Shown: positions 16,544 to 27,410, counted from the first letter of the stretch. The stretch: 64,000 nt of DNA from Chelativorans multitrophicus (GCF_011317445.1 NZ_JAAAPL010000001.1:62001-126000), one strand, 5' to 3'. Made by a program: numbers and translations. The notes: a model not told the origin generated them from the sequence alone.

Positions 16544-18550
16544 TCAGCTGTCCAGGAAGCTGCGCAGCTTGCGACTGCGGCTCGGATGCTTGAGCTTGCG
16601 CAGCGCCTTCGCCTCGATCTGGCGAATGCGCTCGCGTGTGACCGAGAATTGCTGGCCCACCTCCTCAAGCGTGTGATCGGTGTTCATTCCGATGCCGAAG
16701 CGCATGCGGAGCACGCGTTCCTCGCGCGGAGTGAGCGAAGCAAGAACGCGCGTCGTCGTCTCGCGAAGGTTCGCCTGGATTGCCGCGTCGATCGGCAGGA
16801 TCGCACTCTTGTCTTCGATGAAATCGCCGAGATGCGAATCCTCCTCATCGCCCACAGGCGTTTCGAGGCTGATCGGCTCCTTGGCGATCTTGAGAACCTT
16901 GCGCACCTTCTCAAGCGGCATTGCGAGCTTTTCGGCGAGTTCTTCCGGCGTCGGCTCCCGGCCGATCTCATGCAGCATCTGGCGCGAGGTGCGCACGATC
17001 TTGTTGATCGTCTCGATCATATGCACAGGGATGCGGATCGTCCGCGCCTGATCGGCGATCGAACGGGTGATCGCCTGCCTGATCCACCAGGTGGCATAGG
17101 TCGAGAACTTATAGCCGCGGCGATACTCGAACTTGTCCACGGCCTTCATGAGGCCGATATTGCCTTCCTGGATCAGGTCAAGGAACTGCAGGCCACGGTT
17201 GGTGTATTTTTTGGCGATGGAGATGACCAGGCGCAGATTGGCCTCCACCATCTCCTTCTTGGCGATAGCCGCCTCGCGCTCGCCCTTTTGAACCTGATTG
17301 ACGATGCGGCGGAACTCGCCAATCGAAATACCGGTTTCCTGCGCAAGATTCTGGATCTCGGAGCGAAGGGCCTCGATCGTGTCGGCTTCGTGCTTGACGA
17401 AGTCCCTCCAACCGGGCTGCGGCAGGACGGCCACCGTGGAACCCCAGTTCGGGTCAAGCTCGGAACCCTGATAGGCCTTGAGGAAATCCTCGCGCCTCAC
17501 GCCATAACTCTCGGCAAGCCGGAACAGCTTCAGCTCGTTCTGCACCAGGCGCTTATTGATATCGTAAAGCTGCTCGACCAGCGTCTCGATGCGCTGGTTG
17601 TTGAGCGAGAGCGACTTCACCGCCTTGATGAGCTCGTCCTTCAGCTCTTTGGACCGGCGCTCCTGACCAGCCGAAAGCTTGTCGGAATCGCCCAGGCGGC
17701 TCTCCACCTCCTGGTCCTGCAGCTTGCGCAGCTTGGAATAAGTGTCGGCGATGAAGTCGAGCGTCGTCATGACGCCGGGCTTGAGCTCGGCCTCCATGGC
17801 AGCGAGGGAGAGGTTCGTCTCGTCCTCCTCCTCGTCGTCTTCCTCGGGCCGCGACTCTCCGCCGACATTGGTAATGTCGTCGTCATCGCGCGCCCGCCGC
17901 ATCAGCTTCTCTTCGGGCGCGGGCCTGGCGACATCTTCCGGCCGCGCGATCACCGGCGCCTGCTTGCCCTCGGGGCCGGCATAGGTCGCCTCAAGATCGA
18001 TGATCTCGCGCAGCAGGATCTTTCCGTCGTTAAGCTCTTCGCGCCAGATGATGAGCGCCTGGAACGTCAGCGGGCTTTCGCAAAGCCCGGCGATCATGGT
18101 CTCGCGGCCGGCCTCGATGCGCTTGGCGATGGCGATTTCGCCTTCGCGCGACAGCAGCTCCACCGAACCCATCTCGCGCAGATACATGCGCACGGGGTCG
18201 TCGGTGCGGTCGGTCGGCTCTTTCTTGGCAACGGTGGCAACGGCGCTGCCGGTCTCGGCCAGCTCACCGCTTTCCTCTTCGGGCGCGCTGTCAGCCTCGG
18301 CTTCCTCGCCCGCCTCCTCGTCCTCGACGACATTGATGCCCATGTCCGAAAGCATGGCCATCGTGTCCTCGATCTGCTCGGAACTCACCTCACCGGAAGG
18401 CAGCACCGCATTCAGCTCGTCCATGGTCACATAGCCGCGCTTCTTCGCGAGCTTGATCATTTTCTTGACTGCGTCGTCGGAAAGGTCGAGCAGCGGCCCA
18501 TCGGTGCCGTCGCGTTCGATCTCGACCTCTTCCTTTTCCTTTGTCGCCAT
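16544..18550 (-). CDS. rpoD: RNA polymerase primary sigma factor (sigma-70)
   Basis: The housekeeping sigma factor, 668 residues from ATG 18550. Region 1.1 (1-75) is followed by an acidic, low-complexity stretch and region 1.2 ([21 protein letters not shown]). Region 2 has [27 protein letters not shown] around residue 450. Region 3 ([25 protein letters not shown]) and region 4 with the [30 protein letters not shown] complete the protein. A 14-residue longer start (18592) is in frame but less likely. It lies downstream of dnaG, the usual alphaproteobacterial order. Confidence 0.97.
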   Translation of the reverse strand: MATKEKEEVEIERDGTDGPLLDLSDDAVKKMIKLAKKRGYVTMDELNAVLPSGEVSSEQIEDTMAMLSDMGINVVEDEEAGEEAEADSAPEEESGELAETGSAVATVAKKEPTDRTDDPVRMYLREMGSVELLSREGEIAIAKRIEAGRETMIAGLCESPLTFQALIIWREELNDGKILLREIIDLEATYAGPEGKQAPVIARPEDVARPAPEEKLMRRARDDDDITNVGGESRPEEDDEEEDETNLSLAAMEAELKPGVMTTLDFIADTYSKLRKLQDQEVESRLGDSDKLSAGQERRSKELKDELIKAVKSLSLNNQRIETLVEQLYDINKRLVQNELKLFRLAESYGVRREDFLKAYQGSELDPNWGSTVAVLPQPGWRDFVKHEADTIEALRSEIQNLAQETGISIGEFRRIVNQVQKGEREAAIAKKEMVEANLRLVISIAKKYTNRGLQFLDLIQEGNIGLMKAVDKFEYRRGYKFSTYATWWIRQAITRSIADQARTIRIPVHMIETINKIVRTSRQMLHEIGREPTPEELAEKLAMPLEKVRKVLKIAKEPISLETPVGDEEDSHLGDFIEDKSAILPIDAAIQANLRETTTRVLASLTPREERVLRMRFGIGMNTDHTLEEVGQQFSVTRERIRQIEAKALRKLKHPSRSRKLRSFLDS

Positions 18551-18854
18551 GCTCTGCCTTCTCCAACCGCCCTTTGCAGCGGGCTCAGCCACTACCCACA
18601 GCTCGACTCATCGCCGGGATGCGCGCCGTCAGGCTCTATGCGCCCAGTGTTAAAGCGCGATTAACCCTGACATCTATGGCAGCCTTGCTGCCTTTCCATG
18701 CCTGTGGTCTCTTTGCTCTTAGCAGACCAACCCACGGTATCCGATCGAATCGACCCTGATTCCTTTAAATTGCGCCGAGGTCAAGCTGCTGTGCCATGAT
18801 TCGCGTCCAAAAAGCGAATCGCAGCGCATTTCACGGCTCGCTTCTGGGGATAAA
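18551..18854. promoter_or_regulatory. dnaG-rpoD intergenic region
   Basis: These 304 bases contain no gene and should hold the rpoD promoter, read leftwards. A small hairpin (GGCAGC with GCTGCC) lies at about 18677-18691. CTTGACC near 18786-18792 on the minus strand could be a -35 box, but no -10 box at proper spacing was found. Confidence 0.35.
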
Positions 18855-20774
18855 TCAAGACCTTCCGACACGGCCTGAAAGAATGCCGAAACCCTCGATG
18901 AGCGCTTCCGCCGACTGCAAGTTGCGCAGTTCCGCCTGAATCTCCACAAGGTGCCGATAATTCTCTTCGGTCGGTTCGTTTGCCAGCGCCTGCTCGGCCG
19001 CTTTCAGCTCCCTATGTAGGGCACCCGCACTGCGGTGCAAGTGCAGGGCCTGCAGAAAGGCCTCGCGCGCGTCCTCTAAGGCGGCCTCCGGCAGAGCCGG
19101 CCACTGGTTGGCGCGGCGAACCAGCGTCTGTGCCCGCTCCAGGATTTCGCCCAGGCCTGCAGCGCCTATCGCCGCCGTCAACGCTTCATGATCACGCGCT
19201 ACGTCATGGGCGACCGCGTCGAGCAGGGCGGAATAGAGCTTTTTGAGATCAGCATTGGCGAGCGACAACTTCTCGACGGCGTCGAATTGCTCATCGATCA
19301 GCGCCGGATGGTTTACGAGGGCGACGATCAGGGTAGCCTCGCGAAGCGGCATCATTCCGGCTGTGCGCTTCACCATGGCCGAACGGGCGAGGCTTTCCGA
19401 AACGGCGAACCGGCCGGCCGCCGCGCCAGGCTTGCCCGGTCCTCCTCCGCGCGGCGAAAAGCCGCCACGCTGCTGGCGTCCAGGCTGCGGGCCCGAACCG
19501 AAGAAGCTCTGCACCCGCTCACGCAATTCCTGCGCATAATGCCGGCGCACGTTCTCGTCGCGGATGCGGTTCGCAAGCTCTCGAAAGGTCTGCTCCAATT
19601 CGGCGCGCCGCTCCGGCGTGTCGAACACACGGCCAGAGGTCTCGCGCATCCAGAGGAGATCGGCGAGCGGCCGCGTTTCCCCGATGAGCGCATCGAAAGC
19701 CTGTCTCCCCTCCTCGCGCACCAGGTCATCGGGGTCCTTGCCTTCGGGGAGAAGCGCGAAGCGCAGCGATCTTCCCGGCTGCACCAGGGGCAGCGCCAGA
19801 TCCGCCGCGCGCCAGGCGGCGCGCAGCCCCGCGCCGTCACCGTCGAAACAGAGAACCGGCTCGCCCGAGATGCGCCACAAGAGCTCCAGTTGGTTTTCGG
19901 TCAGCGCCGTGCCCAGCGGCGCCACGACATTCTCGACGCTGGCCTGGGCGAGCGCGATGACGTCCATATACCCTTCGACGGCGATCACAGGCCCATCCTT
20001 CACGGCCTTGCGCGCGCGGGCGTGATTGTAGAGCACATTGCCCTTGTGGAAGAGCTCGGTGTCCGGTGAATTGAGGTATTTCGCCGGAACATCGGAGGAA
20101 AGCGCCCGGCCCCCGAAAGCGATGACGCGTCCGCGCGCGTCCTCAATGGGGAACATGACGCGGCCGCGGAAGCGGTCATAGGAAACCGGAACATCCGGTC
20201 CGCTCACCACCAGGCCGCAAGCCTCCATCTGCTCTTTCCCGACGCCCCGGCCAGCCAGGAACTCCTTAAGGGCGTTGCGGCTGTCGGGCGCAAAGCCGAG
20301 ACGGAAGGTCTGCTGGGTCAGGGAAGCGATGCCGCGCCCGCGCAAATAGGCTCTTGCCTCGGCTCCTCGTGCCCCTTGCAAGCAGTCCTGAAAGAACTGG
20401 GCCGCCATCTCCATGACATCGGTAAGGCTGGCGCGCTCCTTCTCCCGCTTTTCCGCCTCCGGATCGCGCGCCGGCATCGGCACGCCCGCCATCTCGGCCA
20501 CGCGCTCAACGGCTTCGGGGAAGCTCATCCCGTCGAGCTCTGTCAAGAAGCGAAAATGATCGCCAGAGACGCCGCAGCCGAAGCAGTGATATCGCCCCTT
20601 CCGATCCTCGCAATGAAAGCTCGGTGATTTTTCGCCATGGAACGGGCAGCAGGCCCAGAAATCGCCGCGACCGGGATTGCTCTTGCGCTTGTCGAAAGTG
20701 ACACGCGAGCCCACCACTTGACTGATGGGCACGCGGTCACGGATTTCGTCAAGAAAGCTGTTTGGAAAGCGCAT
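18855..20774 (-). CDS. dnaG: DNA primase
   Basis: Makes RNA primers for replication with DnaB. The CHC2 zinc ribbon is at the N terminus (ACCPFHGEKSPSFHC then HCFGCG, about 41-67). The RNA polymerase/TOPRIM core spans about 120-370: YDRFRGRVMFPIEDARGRVIAFGGR, VIAVEGYMDVIALAQ and CFDGDGAGLRAAWRA. A Pro/Gly/Arg-rich linker near 430-455 leads to the DnaB-binding C domain. At 639 residues the length is normal for the group. rpoD follows. Confidence 0.97.
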   Translation of the reverse strand: MRFPNSFLDEIRDRVPISQVVGSRVTFDKRKSNPGRGDFWACCPFHGEKSPSFHCEDRKGRYHCFGCGVSGDHFRFLTELDGMSFPEAVERVAEMAGVPMPARDPEAEKREKERASLTDVMEMAAQFFQDCLQGARGAEARAYLRGRGIASLTQQTFRLGFAPDSRNALKEFLAGRGVGKEQMEACGLVVSGPDVPVSYDRFRGRVMFPIEDARGRVIAFGGRALSSDVPAKYLNSPDTELFHKGNVLYNHARARKAVKDGPVIAVEGYMDVIALAQASVENVVAPLGTALTENQLELLWRISGEPVLCFDGDGAGLRAAWRAADLALPLVQPGRSLRFALLPEGKDPDDLVREEGRQAFDALIGETRPLADLLWMRETSGRVFDTPERRAELEQTFRELANRIRDENVRRHYAQELRERVQSFFGSGPQPGRQQRGGFSPRGGGPGKPGAAAGRFAVSESLARSAMVKRTAGMMPLREATLIVALVNHPALIDEQFDAVEKLSLANADLKKLYSALLDAVAHDVARDHEALTAAIGAAGLGEILERAQTLVRRANQWPALPEAALEDAREAFLQALHLHRSAGALHRELKAAEQALANEPTEENYRHLVEIQAELRNLQSAEALIEGFGILSGRVGRS

Positions 20775-20875
20775 CGGTCCCGCCTGTTATGGCGATCTTA
20801 TACCCCGCCTGCCGGCCTGTCGCGGCCCCGTTTGAGCAATGCACGTTGTTCACAGGCTAGCGGCCAAGGCTTGTC

Positions 20876-22594
20876 TCATCCCCGGTCGCGGAATTTGTTG
20901 GTGATGGGATAGCGCCGGTCGCGCCCGAAATTCTTCTTTGTGATCTTCACGCCGGGTGCTGCCTGACGGCGCTTGTATTCGGCGACGTAAAGAAGATGCT
21001 CGATGCGATGGACAAGATCGCGATCGTGTCCGCGCGCGACGATCTCGTCCACCCCCAATTCATTCTCGACCAGGCATTCGAGGATATCATCCAACACGGC
21101 GTAAGGCGGCAGGGAATCCTGATCCGTCTGGTTCTCGCGCAGTTCGGCCGAAGGCGCCTTGTCGATGATCGATGCGGGGATCACTTCGCCGGAAGGCCCG
21201 AGCGCGGTCGGCGGCACATGCGCATTGCGCCAGCGGCAGAGCGCGTAGACCTGCATTTTATAAAGGTCTTTTATCGGATTAAAGCCGCCATTCATGTCGC
21301 CATAGAGCGTGGCGTAGCCGACGGACATTTCAGACTTGTTGCCGGTGGTTACCACCATGGAGCCAAACTTGTTCGAGATCGCCATAAGCAGCGTGCCGCG
21401 CGCCCGGCTCTGGAGGTTTTCCTCGGTGATACCCTCTTCGGTGCCCTCGAAAAGCTGGCCGAGCGCATTCCTGAAGCCTTCCACCGGCTCGTTGATGGGT
21501 ACGATGTCATAGCGGCAGCCGAGCGCCCGCGCGCAAGCCTCCGCGTCCCGCAGCGATTCCTTGGATGTATATCGATAGGGCAACATGACCGCCCTCACCC
21601 GCTCTTCCCCCAAGGCATCAACGGCAAGCGCCGCGCAGAGCGCGGAATCGACGCCCCCGGAAAGGCCCAGCACCACATTCTTGAAGCCGTTCTTGTTCAC
21701 ATAGTCGCGAAGGCCAAGCATGCAGGCGCGGTAGTCCGCCTCCTCCTTCTCGGGAATGATCGCCATTGGCCCCTCGGCACAGACCCATTCATCGTCCTTT
21801 CCCCTTTGCGCGCCTGCGGCGTCGCGGCCTCTGCGCCAGGTTGTGACGGCTACCGCCTCCTCGAACTGGCTCATCTGAAAGGCGAGCGACTTGTCGGCCT
21901 GGATCGCAAAGGAAGCGCCGTCGAAGACCAGTTCGTCCTGCCCGCCAAGCATATTGGCATAGACGATCGGCAGGCCGCTCTCGATCACCTGCACGATGAC
22001 GACCTGCTGACGCACCTCCACTTTGCCCCGGTAGTAGGGCGAGCCGTTTGGAACGAGGAGGATTTCGGCACCGGATTCAGCAAGGGTTTCGCAGACGTCG
22101 AGCTTGCCCCAGATATCCTCGCAAATGGGAATTCCGATGCGCACACCGCGGAAATTCACCGGGCCGGGCATGCTGGGAGCGGCATCGAAGACGCGCTTCT
22201 CGTCAAACTCGCCGTAATTTGGCAGGTCGAGCTTATAGCGCTCGGCGATCACTTTTCCGTCGTCGAGCACCACGACCGCGTTGTGCACGCCGCTTTCGCG
22301 CTTGAGCGGCGTGCCGATGATGACGCCAGGGCCGCCATCGGCCGTCTCGGCAGCCAGTTCCAGCACCGCCTTCTCGCAGGCTGCGACAAAGGCCGGTTTC
22401 AGCACAAGATCCTCGGGCGGGTAGCCGGCGATGAAAAGCTCGGTGAAAAGAACGAGATCCGCGCCTTTCCGCGCCGCGTCCGCGCGCGCCTCGCGCGCCT
22501 TGGCGAGATTGCCGGGGATGTCGCCCACCGTGGGATTCAGCTGGGCGACGGCGATGCGGAAAATGTCTGGAGCGGCGTTCGTCATGAAGCTCAT
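20876..22594 (-). CDS. nadE: Glutamine-dependent NAD+ synthetase
   Basis: Converts deamido-NAD to NAD using glutamine nitrogen and ATP. The N-terminal nitrilase domain (about 10-265) has the Glu-Lys-Cys triad in LFTELFIAGYPPEDL (E52), ERYKLDLPNYGEFDE and IPICEDIWG. The C-terminal synthetase domain has the P-loop VLGLSGGVDSALCAALA (about 310-326) and VTTGNKSEMSVGYATLYGD. It has 572 residues. ATG 22585 is an alternative start three codons in. It is transcribed alone. Confidence 0.95.
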   Translation of the reverse strand: MSFMTNAAPDIFRIAVAQLNPTVGDIPGNLAKAREARADAARKGADLVLFTELFIAGYPPEDLVLKPAFVAACEKAVLELAAETADGGPGVIIGTPLKRESGVHNAVVVLDDGKVIAERYKLDLPNYGEFDEKRVFDAAPSMPGPVNFRGVRIGIPICEDIWGKLDVCETLAESGAEILLVPNGSPYYRGKVEVRQQVVIVQVIESGLPIVYANMLGGQDELVFDGASFAIQADKSLAFQMSQFEEAVAVTTWRRGRDAAGAQRGKDDEWVCAEGPMAIIPEKEEADYRACMLGLRDYVNKNGFKNVVLGLSGGVDSALCAALAVDALGEERVRAVMLPYRYTSKESLRDAEACARALGCRYDIVPINEPVEGFRNALGQLFEGTEEGITEENLQSRARGTLLMAISNKFGSMVVTTGNKSEMSVGYATLYGDMNGGFNPIKDLYKMQVYALCRWRNAHVPPTALGPSGEVIPASIIDKAPSAELRENQTDQDSLPPYAVLDDILECLVENELGVDEIVARGHDRDLVHRIEHLLYVAEYKRRQAAPGVKITKKNFGRDRRYPITNKFRDRG

Positions 22595-22899
22595 CTAGCT
22601 TGCGTCCGGAAGGCTTGCAAGGATCGGCGCCCGTATGGAAGCCTGCAGCGCCGCAGAGATCGTGCTTTGCCTGCCCCGCTCACCTGCTGCCAATGCCGTT
22701 TTTGGCCGTTTCGCCCGTTGAGCGTTCAGGCATGGATCCTCGGGTCAAGCCCGAGGATGACGAAGTGGAGAGGTCTCCGCTAGTCTCCGGCACTGGCGAT
22801 TGGTGGAAACGCATCCCCCGTCGTCATCCTCGGGCTTGACCCGAGGATCCGTGCCTGAGCATTGCCGCCTCACCAGCAAGGGCTGTGGAGTAAAAGTCC
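22595..22899. other. nadE-DAHP synthase intergenic region carrying a repeat pair
   Basis: A 305-base gap without a gene. About half is taken up by two inverted copies of a palindromic repeat (22726-22763 and 22821-22858). The nadE promoter should lie to the left of about 22700. Confidence 0.6.
22726..22858. repeat. Paired inverted palindromic repeats
   Basis: Two 38-bp arms, 22726-22763 and 22821-22858, are inverted copies with a single mismatch and a 57-base spacer. Each arm contains its own perfect hairpin, ATCCTCGGG-TCAAG-CCCGAGGAT. The core CCTCGGGCTTGACCCGAGG is a very common dispersed element in alphaproteobacterial genomes. No transposase is nearby. It may mark the 3' end of the DAHP synthase transcript. 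Confidence 0.85.
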
Positions 22900-24276
22900 T
22901 CAGCCCGCCGCGATCTTCCTCTCAGGATGAGCCGCGGCATCCTTTTTCAGAAGTTCCGCCACCAGGAAAGCAAGCTCCAGCGCTTGATCGGCGTTGAGGC
23001 GCGGGTCGCAATGGGTGTGATAGCGGTCCTGCAGATCGTCAGCCGAGATGGCACGGGCGCCGCCCGTGCACTCGGTAACGTTCTTGCCGGTCATCTCGAT
23101 ATGGATGCCGCCCGGATGCGTGCCCTCGGCCCGGTGCACGTCGAAGAAGGTCTGCACCTCTTTAAGGATGCGGTCGAAGGGCCGCGTCTTGTAGCCGTTG
23201 AGCGAGATGGTGTTTCCATGCATCGGATCGCAGGACCAGACGACTCTGCGCCCTTCCCTCTCCACCGCACGAAGCAGCTTGGGCAGGTGATCAACGACCT
23301 TGTCGGCGCCGAAGCGCGCAATAAGGGTCAGCCGGCCAGGCTCGTTTTGCGGATTGAGCGTATCGATCAGGCGGATGAGCGTGTCAGGCTCCAGAGACGG
23401 GCCGCATTTTAGGCCCAGCGGGTTTTTGATGCCGCGGGCATATTCCACATGGGCATGGTCGGGCTGGCGCGTGCGGTCGCCGATCCAGATCATATGGCCG
23501 GAGGTCGCATACCAATCACCGGAGGTCGAATCGACGCGGGTCAGCGCCTCTTCGTAGCCGAGGAGCAGCGCTTCATGGCTGGTGTAGAAATCCGTCTCGC
23601 GCAGCGAGGGATGGCTTTCGGCATTGATGCCGATGGCCCGCATGAAATCCATCGTCTCGCTGATGCGGTCCGCCAGCGCCTTGTAACGCTCAGCCTGCGG
23701 GCTGTCGGAAAGGAACCCCACCATCCATTTGTGCACGTTCTCCAGATTGGCATAGCCACCCTGGGCGAAGGCGCGCAGGAGATTGAGCGTCGCGGCCGAT
23801 TGACGGTAGGCCATTTCCTGGCGCGCGGGATCGGGAATGCGCGCAGCTTCGGTGAAGTCGATACCATTGATGATATCGCCCCGGTAGGAAGGCAATGTGA
23901 CATCGCCCTTCGTCTCCGAATCCGACGAGCGCGGCTTGGCGAACTGACCGGCGATGCGCCCGACCTTCACCACGGGCTGCGCGCCGCCGAAGGTCAGCAC
24001 CACGGCCATTTGAAGGAAGACGCGGAAGAAGTCGCGGATATTGTCCGCGCCGTGCTCGGAAAAGCTTTCGGCGCAATCGCCACCCTGAAGCAGGAAAGCC
24101 TCGCCATCGGCGACGGCAGCGAGCTGTTTCTTGAGCTTGCGCGCCTCACCTGCAAAAACGAGCGGGGGATAGGTGGCCATGCGGCCCTCGACCTCGGCCA
24201 GCGCTGCAGAATCCGGATAGGCCGGAACCTGCTGGATCGGCTTGCTTCTCCAGGAATTCGGGGACCACTTCGTCAT
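22900..24276 (-). CDS. Class II 3-deoxy-7-phosphoheptulonate synthase
   Basis: First step of the shikimate pathway: condenses phosphoenolpyruvate and erythrose 4-phosphate. It is the plant-type (class II) enzyme of 458 residues. Diagnostic segments are [30 protein letters not shown] (metal Cys near residue 68), [25 protein letters not shown] and [11 protein letters not shown] with [18 protein letters not shown]. It appears to be a single gene. Feedback control cannot be judged from sequence. Confidence 0.95.
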   Translation of the reverse strand: MTKWSPNSWRSKPIQQVPAYPDSAALAEVEGRMATYPPLVFAGEARKLKKQLAAVADGEAFLLQGGDCAESFSEHGADNIRDFFRVFLQMAVVLTFGGAQPVVKVGRIAGQFAKPRSSDSETKGDVTLPSYRGDIINGIDFTEAARIPDPARQEMAYRQSAATLNLLRAFAQGGYANLENVHKWMVGFLSDSPQAERYKALADRISETMDFMRAIGINAESHPSLRETDFYTSHEALLLGYEEALTRVDSTSGDWYATSGHMIWIGDRTRQPDHAHVEYARGIKNPLGLKCGPSLEPDTLIRLIDTLNPQNEPGRLTLIARFGADKVVDHLPKLLRAVEREGRRVVWSCDPMHGNTISLNGYKTRPFDRILKEVQTFFDVHRAEGTHPGGIHIEMTGKNVTECTGGARAISADDLQDRYHTHCDPRLNADQALELAFLVAELLKKDAAAHPERKIAAG

Positions 24277-24454
24277 ATCAATTATCCATAGGCTTCCTCC
24301 CTGCGGCGTTCACCGGCAGGTTGCGGCTATTTAGCGGAAGCTTCGCCCGGATACTACCCCGCATTTCGCCGTGAATCGACGTAAAATCGTCTTTCGGGGT
24401 CCTATGCGGCGATTCCCGCTCGCCATTGGTTGGCGAGCGAGAGGAGGCATGCCT

Positions 24455-25837
24455 TTACACCCGCTCACCGTTTCTAACGCGATAGGAGGGCTGGTACATG
24501 GTCACCAATTCCTCCGCCGCCGTCGGGTGGACGGCCATGGTGCGGTCGAAGACGTCCTTCGTGAGCCTGCCTTTGATCGCGATCCCAAGAAGCTGCGCCA
24601 TTTCGCCGGCATCGGGCCCCAATATGTGCGCGCCAACAACGCGCTTGGAAGCGGCATCCACCACGAGCTTCATGATCATCTTGTCCTGCCGGCCGGCAAG
24701 CGTATGCCGCATCGGGCGGAAGCTGGCGCGGTAAATCTCCAGCTCCTCGAAATGCTTTCCCGCCTCCTCCTCCGCTAGGCCCACGGTGCCGATCTCCGGC
24801 TGTGAGAAAACCGCCGTGGCGATATCCCGATGATCGACAGTGGTCGGGTTGTCCTTGAAGGCGGTCTCGATGAAGCACATGGCCTCGTGGATCGCGACGG
24901 GCGTCAGTTGCACCCGGTCCGTCACGTCGCCGATCGCCCAGATGTTCTCGACATTGGTGCGCGAATAGCCGTCGACGAGGATCTCGCCACGCACGCCCGT
25001 CTCGACACCCGCGGCTTCCAGCCCCAGGCCCTCGGTATTCGGAACGCGGCCGATGGCGAGCATGATCTTGTCGAAGGTCTCGACGCCTCCCGACATCAAA
25101 TGGGCGGCAAGCCGGCCATCGGGCTGCTTCTCCACCTGCTCGATAATGTCCTGGCAGAGGATGCGGATGCCCTTGGCTTCCATTGCTTCGTGCAGGCCCT
25201 TGCGGAGATCGCCGTCGAACCGGCTCAGAATTTCCCTGCCGCGGTAAATCAGCGTCGTCTTCACGCCGAGGCCGTGGAAGATGTTGGCGAACTCGACGGC
25301 AATATAGCCGCCGCCCTCGATGGCGATCGAGGCGGGCAGTTCTTCGAGGTGAAAAGCTTCGTTCGAGGTGATGCAGTGCTCCCGGCCCGGGAGCGCCACA
25401 TGCGGATTTGGCCTGCCGCCGGTGGCGACCAGGATATGTTCAGCCGTGAAAGTTTCACCGCCGACACGCACCGTATGGCTGTCGACGAGAACCGCCCTGC
25501 CGTCGATCAGGCGAGCGCCGGCATTCTCGAGGCCTTTGCGGTAGAGACCTTCAAGCCGTGCGATCTCCTTGTCCTTATTGGCTATTAGGGTCGCCCAGTC
25601 GAAGCGGCTCTCGCCCACAGCCCAGCCGTAACCGGCGGCATCCTCGAAATGCTCGGGAAATTGAGAGGCGTAGACAAAAAGCTTCTTGGGCACACAGCCG
25701 CGGATCACGCAGGTGCCGCCGAAACGGTATTCCTCCGCGATCGCGACACGCTTGCCCATGGAGGCCGCGACCCGCCCGGCCCGCACGCCCCCGGAGCCGC
25801 CGCCGATCACGAAGAGGTCGAGGTCGTATTTCGCCAT
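24455..25837 (-). CDS. gor: Glutathione-disulfide reductase
   Basis: Uses NADPH to regenerate reduced glutathione. From ATG 25837 (GGGAG upstream) the product has 460 residues. The FAD-binding GGGSGG motif is at about residue 11, the redox-active disulfide is in GGTCVIRGCVPKK (about 41-46), the NADPH Rossmann motif is EGGGYIAVEFANIF, and the C-terminal active-site His is in AVHPTAAEELV. The CVIRGC spacer is the form usual in rhizobial enzymes. It follows rpiA and the DUF2059 gene, separated from them by a terminator. Confidence 0.95.
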   Translation of the reverse strand: MAKYDLDLFVIGGGSGGVRAGRVAASMGKRVAIAEEYRFGGTCVIRGCVPKKLFVYASQFPEHFEDAAGYGWAVGESRFDWATLIANKDKEIARLEGLYRKGLENAGARLIDGRAVLVDSHTVRVGGETFTAEHILVATGGRPNPHVALPGREHCITSNEAFHLEELPASIAIEGGGYIAVEFANIFHGLGVKTTLIYRGREILSRFDGDLRKGLHEAMEAKGIRILCQDIIEQVEKQPDGRLAAHLMSGGVETFDKIMLAIGRVPNTEGLGLEAAGVETGVRGEILVDGYSRTNVENIWAIGDVTDRVQLTPVAIHEAMCFIETAFKDNPTTVDHRDIATAVFSQPEIGTVGLAEEEAGKHFEELEIYRASFRPMRHTLAGRQDKMIMKLVVDAASKRVVGAHILGPDAGEMAQLLGIAIKGRLTKDVFDRTMAVHPTAAEELVTMYQPSYRVRNGERV

Positions 25838-25886
25838 GATTCTCCCGCTGCTCTCGTTCCGCTTCCTCGCAGCTATGACTTTGCAG

Positions 25887-25922
25887 CGCAAAAAGAAAGC
25901 CCGGCGCTAGGGCCGGGCCTTC
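25887..25922 (-). terminator. Terminator after the DUF2059 gene
   Basis: On the minus strand a GC-rich stem (25912-25920 with 25898-25905) with a short loop is followed by TTTCTTTTT. It lies 28 bases after the DUF2059 stop and upstream of gor. Confidence 0.8.
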
Positions 25923-25948
25923 AATTCTATTCAATATTGCTGCCGAGC

Positions 25949-26512
25949 TCAGTTGGAACTGGGCGCTGCGGCCGCACCATCGGTTTCTTCCGCAGGCGCC
26001 TTCGGAGCCTCGGCGCCGGCCGCGACCTGAAGCGTTTCCACCACGGAGTTGGTCAGATCGCGTGCAACGCCGCGCCGCCAGATTTCAGCCGCCTGCAGCA
26101 GTTCCCGCGTGACGATGGGGCCATCGGAGAGGAGCTTCTTGCCCGTGGGAGAGTTGTAGAAGGTCGCTATATTCTGCAGATCCTCCTGGCTGAACAGGCG
26201 CGCATAGGCAATTGCGGCCTCCTTCTCCAGATCGGCTCGACGTGCAGCCAGGTCAAGCGCCTTCTCATCCACGGTGGTGTTGATCAGATCCACCAGGTTG
26301 GGGCTCTGCTGTATGAGCTGGGCTTTGAGGGATGCGGCGGCGTCGGGCAGGTAGTTGTCGAAAGGATCGGTGGCGTTGATCGCGTCGATGGCGGCGCGCG
26401 CAGCCTTCAGATGCTCTTCCGAAACCTCCTGCGCGCCTGCCGGGAATGACAGAGCCGTCAGTGCTACCGCGGCGGTCAATGCGATCATGCGAGCGCGTTG
26501 GGCCAGTTTCAT
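25949..26512 (-). CDS. Exported DUF2059 protein
   Basis: A 187-residue protein with a signal peptide (RMIALTAAVALTALSFPAGAQ, residues 8-28). The DUF2059 core lies at about 85-150: AIAYARLFSQEDLQNIATFYNSPTGKKLL. The tail is Ala/Pro-rich. The family is found in the periplasm of many proteobacteria and has no known function. It starts 19 bases after the rpiA stop, so it is probably in the rpiA operon, an arrangement without an obvious metabolic reason. Confidence 0.88.
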   Translation of the reverse strand: MKLAQRARMIALTAAVALTALSFPAGAQEVSEEHLKAARAAIDAINATDPFDNYLPDAAASLKAQLIQQSPNLVDLINTTVDEKALDLAARRADLEKEAAIAYARLFSQEDLQNIATFYNSPTGKKLLSDGPIVTRELLQAAEIWRRGVARDLTNSVVETLQVAAGAEAPKAPAEETDGAAAAPSSN

Positions 26513-26531
26513 CTTCGCTTCTTCTCCATGT

Positions 26532-27239
26532 CTAGATTCGGCTGCCGGCGTCGAGCGTCCTGACACCGTTCCTGCCTGCAATAATCGCCGCGCCAGCCAG
26601 TCCGATGAAGAGACCGTGTTCCACAACACCGGGAATTGCATTCAGCGCCTCCGCCAGTGCTCTTGGCGCTTGAATACGGCCAAAAGATGCATCGATTATG
26701 AAATGTCCACCGTCCGTTACGAACGGCTCCTGGCCGGCCATACGTGTCCTCATCTCGCCGGCAAGACCGAGGCGCGCGGCGGCGGCCTCAATGGCGATCC
26801 TGGTGGCGCGAAGGCCAAAGGGATTCACCTCGATGGGCAGCGGAAAGGTGCCAAGCACATCAACGACCTTGCTCTCATCGGCAATCACGATCATCCGGCG
26901 TGAAGCCGCGGCAACGATTTTCTCGCGAAGCAGCGCACCGCCGCCGCCCTTGATCAGCGTGAGGTCCGGCCCCACTTCGTCCGCGCCGTCCACCGTCAGA
27001 TCAAGTTCCGGCGTCTCATCCAGCGTCGAAAGGGGAACCGACAGCTCGCGGCAAAGGGCAGCCGTGCGCTCGGAGGTGGGAACGCCGACGATCTTCATCC
27101 CCGAGCTAACGCGCGTCGCAAGCAGCCGCACGAACTCCTCGGCGGTCGAGCCCGTGCCGATTCCAAGCTTCATGCCATCTTCGACATAGCCCAGCGCCAC
27201 CCTGGCGGCTTCAATCTTAAGCGTCTTTGCGTCCGTCAC
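26532..27239 (-). CDS. rpiA: Ribose-5-phosphate isomerase A
   Basis: Interconverts ribose 5-phosphate and ribulose 5-phosphate in the pentose phosphate pathway. The 235-residue protein shows [16 protein letters not shown] (phosphate loop, about 26-41), [28 protein letters not shown] (catalytic Asp and Glu, about 83-110) and [14 protein letters not shown]. The gene diverges from gph and leads the DUF2059 gene. Confidence 0.95.
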   Translation of the reverse strand: MTDAKTLKIEAARVALGYVEDGMKLGIGTGSTAEEFVRLLATRVSSGMKIVGVPTSERTAALCRELSVPLSTLDETPELDLTVDGADEVGPDLTLIKGGGGALLREKIVAAASRRMIVIADESKVVDVLGTFPLPIEVNPFGLRATRIAIEAAAARLGLAGEMRTRMAGQEPFVTDGGHFIIDASFGRIQAPRALAEALNAIPGVVEHGLFIGLAGAAIIAGRNGVRTLDAGSRI

Positions 27240-27410
27240 TATCCTGCCCCAAACCAGACCGGCTTCCTAACCCGTTTCACCTTTTCCCGCAAATGCTTTG
27301 CAGCTGTGAATGGTGCACCGTATCGGGCAGGCGCCAATGATAGTTCCATAGCCTTCCTTGAAGAATGGGCTCATGCGGGTTATCGCGTGAGGATCAACGA
27401 GGGACGATTC

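Noticed and set aside
16586-18664. Long open frame (692 codons) antisense to rpoD
   Set aside because: High-GC antisense shadow of a certain gene; product is Leu/Arg/His-biased and matches no family.
20996-22783. Open frame (595 codons) antisense to nadE
   Set aside because: Antisense shadow; ends inside the palindromic repeat region, with no recognisable domain.
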